Positions 60,406-64,000 of a DNA stretch of 64,000 bases are shown piece by piece (the first letter of the stretch is position 1; every line of letters begins with the position of its first letter). The notes under the pieces are model-generated. The model saw nothing but the letters and a program-made list of their open reading frames with translations, made no database searches and was not told the DNA's origin. Origin of the DNA: Pseudoalteromonas xiamenensis (lineage in GTDB: Bacteria; Pseudomonadota; Gammaproteobacteria; Enterobacterales; Alteromonadaceae); assembly GCF_042431545.1 (NCBI RefSeq), contig NZ_JBHLYX010000016.1; one strand, 5' to 3'. Position numbers and translations under genes: made by a program.

Positions 60406-62994
60406 ATGACTAAAAAATACTCTCAACTAACAGCTCTTAGTCTTGCAATCGCGGCAGTTTGTGCGACGTCTGCGCCGGCATTTGCAGCTGATGAAGGTGC
60501 GGATAAAGTAGAAAAAATTGAAGTAACAGGCTCACGTATCAAACGCACGGATATGGAAGGTCCATCACCAATCCAGACTATCGGTAAAGAAGAAATCTCC
60601 TCGTTTGGTTACGATAACCTTCAACAACTTTTAGAAAAAATGCCAGTTGCAGGTAACGGTACGTTCTCAACTCGTGGTAACAACCAAGATTCTACAGCTA
60701 ATGGCGGCGCTGCCGTTAGTTTACGTGGTCTTGGCCCAGATGCGACATTGGTGTTGATTAATGGTCGTCGCGTAGCTATCAGTGCGTTCGCGGAAAGCAT
60801 TACGAATTCATTTGTCGACATTAACAGTATTCCAGTGTCTGCTATTGAACGAATCGATATTCTAAAAGACGGCGCGTCCGCAATTTATGGTTCTGATGCT
60901 GTTGCGGGTGTAGTTAACGTTATCCTGAAAAAGGACTTTGATGGTCTCGAGCTAAACTTAGGGTTTGGTGGTACTGACGGTCCAAGTTATGAAGAAAAAA
61001 CAGCGAGCTTATTGTGGGGTAGCAGCACGAATGACAGCAACGTGACTATCATTCTTGACTACTTCAACAACTCATCGTTTTCTGCGGATGAAGCAGGCCG
61101 TTTAGGCACAGCAAATCAATCACCGTATGGTGGTGAAGACTTCCGTTCAAGTCGTGGTTTCCCTGGTTATTTTTATGTTGACGGTGAGAAAACGATAGAT
61201 CCAAATTGTCCAGCAGAAAACGCAACCTCAAGCGGCAGCTGTCTATTTGATTACGGCCCTTATGGCTACATCATTCCAGCCGCTGAACGTGTTGGTGCTA
61301 TTGTTCAAGCAGAGCAAAACTTTGGTAATGATATCACCGGTTTCATCGAGTTTGCTGTACAGCACAACACATCACAGGCAGGCGGCGCGCCTACGCCTCT
61401 AGATGAAGATGCGGGTCTCACAGTGCCTGCTTCGCACCCAAATAACCCGTTTGGTATGGACATTGATATTGGCCGTTATCGTACAGTAGATGCAGGTCCT
61501 CGTCGTTGGGATATTAGTTCTGACACCATGCGCATCGTTGCGGGCTTCCGTGGTACATTAAATGATTGGGATTGGGAACTTGCAGCGCAGAAAGGCCGCA
61601 GTAAATCTGAGCAAACGGGTTCTAAAGGTCAGGGCTGGGTACGTGTTGATTATTTACAAGCTGAAATTGATGCGGGTAACTACAATCCATTCGGTGGAAC
61701 GTACAATTCACCTGAAGTAATTGACCGTATTACGACAAGTCTTGTGCGCCGTGGTGAGTCTCATATGACGTCATTCGATGGTAGCATCACAGGCGAAGCG
61801 TTTACGTTCAATGATATGCCTGTACTTATGGCGGCAGGTTTTGAATACCGTGAAGAAGACGTTGAAGATATTCCAGATGATCAATTCGTACGTGGTTTAA
61901 TATTCGGAACTGAATCAGTTTCGGCTGCTGCTGAGCGCGATCAGTGGGCTGCTTATGTTGAATTCTCAATTCCGCTTGCGGACAGCTTCGAATTACAATT
62001 AGCAGGTCGTTACGATGATTACAGTGATTTTGGTTCAACAACGAATCCAAAAGTCGCGTTCCGCTGGACACCAAGCGATGACATGACGGTGCGTGGTTCA
62101 TGGGCTCAAGGTTTCCGTGCGCCATCACTTGCGCAAATCGGTTTAGGCCCATCAGAAGAAAGCCAATTCTTTACCGATACGTACCGTTGTCAGGCAACGG
62201 GCAAAGATTGCGGTGTACTTGATTACAATATTCAATTTGCGGGTAACCCAAATCTAAAAGCGGAAGAATCTGAGTCAATGAACTTGGGTATTGTGTGGGC
62301 TCCTACGCATGAAATTGGTTTAGGGATCGACTTCTGGTCAATCACACAAGACAACAAGATTGATGAAGAACCATTCGGACCACTTTATGATGCTGAATGT
62401 AATAACCAAAACAGCACAGTGTGTGAGCGTCTAGCGCCACAACCTGGTGAATCACTTGGTGTACTCCGTAAACTACACAGCACGTTCAAAAACGTGACTT
62501 CTCAAGAAGTATCAGGTGTGGATTTCTCAGCAAGCTACCTATACAGCTTAGGCGAAAGTGGCGACCTTAAATTTAATTTAGAATACAGCTTCTTGAATAA
62601 ATTCGAGAAAGACGATCTAGATTACACAGGTGAGTATGGTTACCCAGAGCACCGTTGGGTACTTACAAACTCTTGGGTACAAGATAATTTATCTGCTAAT
62701 TTAAACATTAGTTATATTGGTGAGTTTGAAGATACGCCAGACATCGATTTTGATGGTACGCTCGATTTCGAAGAAAACACATCTCGTATGGTAGATTCGC
62801 AAATTCTACTCGATCTTCAAGGTTCATATCGCTTTAGCGATGGCATCAAGGTATCTCTTGGTGTGAACAACCTACTTGATGAAGAGCCGCCATTTGCGAT
62901 TGGTGATGGTGATGCTGACCTGTATGGTTACGTAGGTAAAACCCATAACCCACGCGGTCGTTACATCTACACTAAAGTGACGTTTAATTTCTAA
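60406..62994 (+). CDS. TonB-dependent outer-membrane receptor
   Basis: An 862-residue receptor with a signal peptide (ending APAFAAD). The TonB-box-like KIEVTGSRIKRTDMEGPSP leads to a plug domain (about 45-170) with SLRGLGPDATLVLINGRR and RIDILKDGASAIYGSDAVAGVVNVILKK. The beta-barrel ends in aromatic F (RYIYTKVTFNF). It belongs to the large Alteromonadales group of receptors with diverse substrates (peptides, glycans, siderophores). No FecR/sigma pair is next to it. The S41 peptidase downstream hints at peptide uptake, weakly. Confidence 0.94.
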   Translation: MTKKYSQLTALSLAIAAVCATSAPAFAADEGADKVEKIEVTGSRIKRTDMEGPSPIQTIGKEEISSFGYDNLQQLLEKMPVAGNGTFSTRGNNQDSTANGGAAVSLRGLGPDATLVLINGRRVAISAFAESITNSFVDINSIPVSAIERIDILKDGASAIYGSDAVAGVVNVILKKDFDGLELNLGFGGTDGPSYEEKTASLLWGSSTNDSNVTIILDYFNNSSFSADEAGRLGTANQSPYGGEDFRSSRGFPGYFYVDGEKTIDPNCPAENATSSGSCLFDYGPYGYIIPAAERVGAIVQAEQNFGNDITGFIEFAVQHNTSQAGGAPTPLDEDAGLTVPASHPNNPFGMDIDIGRYRTVDAGPRRWDISSDTMRIVAGFRGTLNDWDWELAAQKGRSKSEQTGSKGQGWVRVDYLQAEIDAGNYNPFGGTYNSPEVIDRITTSLVRRGESHMTSFDGSITGEAFTFNDMPVLMAAGFEYREEDVEDIPDDQFVRGLIFGTESVSAAAERDQWAAYVEFSIPLADSFELQLAGRYDDYSDFGSTTNPKVAFRWTPSDDMTVRGSWAQGFRAPSLAQIGLGPSEESQFFTDTYRCQATGKDCGVLDYNIQFAGNPNLKAEESESMNLGIVWAPTHEIGLGIDFWSITQDNKIDEEPFGPLYDAECNNQNSTVCERLAPQPGESLGVLRKLHSTFKNVTSQEVSGVDFSASYLYSLGESGDLKFNLEYSFLNKFEKDDLDYTGEYGYPEHRWVLTNSWVQDNLSANLNISYIGEFEDTPDIDFDGTLDFEENTSRMVDSQILLDLQGSYRFSDGIKVSLGVNNLLDEEPPFAIGDGDADLYGYVGKTHNPRGRYIYTKVTFNF

Positions 62995-63017
62995 TTGAAT
63001 ATCACTGAATAAGACTC

Positions 63018-63045
63018 AAAGCCTCCAACCTTGGGGGCTTTTTAC
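63018..63045 (+). terminator. Rho-independent terminator of the TonB-dependent receptor
   Basis: A 9-bp stem AAAGCCTCC/GGGGGCTTT (63018-63026 and 63033-63041; one G-U pair) with a 6-nt loop, then a short T-run. Confidence 0.85.
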
Positions 63046-63233
63046 TTTTAGGCGATATTGTTTTGCGAAACCTATTTGAGTTGTAAAACGCCATATTGCT
63101 TGGGTATTTAAAACATACTTAGTTACATTTTACAGCAACTAATAAAGGAACTAATCACGTCAAACTAGGGCCATACACCATGATAACCAAGTACCTCGAA
63201 ATTCATTAATAAAAACAATACCGAGCGGCCAAT

Positions 63234-64000
63234 ATGAAAACGACATCTCCATTTCTCTGTTCTTCTTTCCTTATTGCGTTTGCAGGGCAAAGTTTTGCGC
63301 TGACCCAAAGTGATAAACTCACTATCCAACATGCCGTGGAATCGTCAATTACCAGCCATTATGTCGAAACATCCAAGATCCCTAAAATTATGGCCTTGTT
63401 GGAAACATTAAACTCATCATCAGAATGGCAACTAGCAGAGACAGAAGAGCAAGTAGCTCACTTATTAACGGACACACTTCAGCAAGTAGATAAGCACTTT
63501 GCGGTGAATCAAATTCCCACAACGACAACGACTGAAAAGAAGGAACCATGGTTTCATAAACTTGCTAGGAAAAACTATGGCTTCACCGACGTCGCAGTTC
63601 TCGATGGCAATATCGGCTATCTAAGTTTCTGGGGGTTTGCGGATGTTACACCCAGTTTACGTGCTAAGCTCGCGAGCGTTATGAAGGTGTTGGAAGACGT
63701 TGATGCACTCATTATTGATTTACGTGAAAATGGCGGTGGGAGTGCTCAAATGGTTCAGTTGTTAAGTGGGTACTTTTTGCCAGAAAAAACTCACTTAAAT
63801 AGCTTTTACAATCGTCAAACGGATGCCACTACGGAATTCTGGAGTGAAACAAACATTGCAGGGAAAGTGCGAGCAGATATTCCCTTGTATATTTTAACTG
63901 GGCCGAATACGTTTTCAGCCGCGGAAGAATTTAGTTACAACATGAAACACCTAAAACGTGGCGTGATTGTGGGTGAGAAGACAAAAGGAGGTGCAAACCC
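63234..64000 (+). CDS. S41 family peptidase, 5' part (runs off the window)
   Basis: The first 255 residues of an exported tail-specific-protease-like (S41) enzyme. A signal peptide (MKTTSPFLCSSFLIAFAGQSFA) is followed by a helical N-terminal domain resembling that of interphotoreceptor-retinoid-binding-protein-type members, then the catalytic domain with VDALIIDLRENGGGSAQMVQLLSGYF. The nucleophile Ser lies in TGPNTFSAAEEFSYNMK, and VGEKTKGGANP ends the visible part. The catalytic Lys/other residues beyond 64000 are not visible. It lies 239 bp after the TonB receptor, behind its terminator. Confidence 0.9.
   Translation, partial: MKTTSPFLCSSFLIAFAGQSFALTQSDKLTIQHAVESSITSHYVETSKIPKIMALLETLNSSSEWQLAETEEQVAHLLTDTLQQVDKHFAVNQIPTTTTTEKKEPWFHKLARKNYGFTDVAVLDGNIGYLSFWGFADVTPSLRAKLASVMKVLEDVDALIIDLRENGGGSAQMVQLLSGYFLPEKTHLNSFYNRQTDATTEFWSETNIAGKVRADIPLYILTGPNTFSAAEEFSYNMKHLKRGVIVGEKTKGGAN

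Noticed and set aside
1..64000. Mobile element boundaries around the pig operon
   Set aside because: I found no insertion sequence, integrase, tRNA attachment site or flanking direct repeat. Base use of the pig genes looks like the neighbours by eye, so recent transfer is not supported.

Overview
The window looks like a chromosomal segment of a marine gammaproteobacterium of the Alteromonadales, most like Pseudoalteromonas. This is inference from gene content: a prodigiosin pathway, a large TonB-dependent receptor of the type common in that order, paired isocitrate lyase and malate synthase G, and moderate, AT-leaning base composition. No rRNA, tRNA, CRISPR array, integrase or transposase was recognised.

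Layout. 0.1-3.8 kb: a MerR regulator with a carboxymuconolactone-decarboxylase-like gene, a small membrane protein and an orphan TPR-sensor histidine kinase, all on the minus strand. 4.1-8.2 kb: the glyoxylate shunt, as divergent aceA and glcB. 8.9-28.4 kb: a co-directional operon of twelve genes matching pigA-pigK and pigM of prodigiosin biosynthesis, in the order known from Serratia. pigD and pigE build the monopyrrole precursor and pigB oxidises it to MAP. pigI, pigG, pigA, pigJ, pigH, pigM and pigF build the bipyrrole MBC, and pigC condenses the two halves. pigL (the phosphopantetheinyl transferase) and pigN are not here, so carrier-protein activation must come from elsewhere. 28.4-33.0 kb: YebC/YeeN-type protein, HAD hydrolase, and an M1-type peptidase coupled to a small exported protein. 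33.4-41.7 kb: sbcD-sbcC, a methyltransferase, a CheY-like protein, marC and a Blc lipocalin. 41.8-45.5 kb: a lipoprotein with a collagen-like segment and a PhoX-like domain, followed by a diheme lipoprotein. 46.0-48.2 kb: a three-gene DUF3649-PepSY-DUF3325 operon of the iron-uptake type. 48.3-54.9 kb: mixed small genes, including a uracil-DNA glycosylase, a chalcone-isomerase-like/DUF3833 pair, Rof, a PadR-HAAS pair, GFA-like and DinB-like proteins, and a glutaredoxin. 55.3-57.6 kb: a cyanide-insensitive-type cytochrome bd oxidase with an FNR/Anr-type box upstream. 58.5-64.0 kb: an isochorismatase-like hydrolase coupled to a GlxA-type AraC regulator, a TonB-dependent receptor, and the 5' part of an S41 peptidase.

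Two kinds of non-coding structure are not explained by the genes. One is a dispersed palindrome, TGTAAA-N5/6-TTTACA with a C/G-rich centre, present six times about every 5-15 kb, once inside sbcD. The other is a cluster of a 20-bp motif near AGATCATGATTTTACTAACT, eight good copies in both orientations within about 530 bp at 45.4-45.95 kb, with one further near-identical copy inside the diheme lipoprotein gene.
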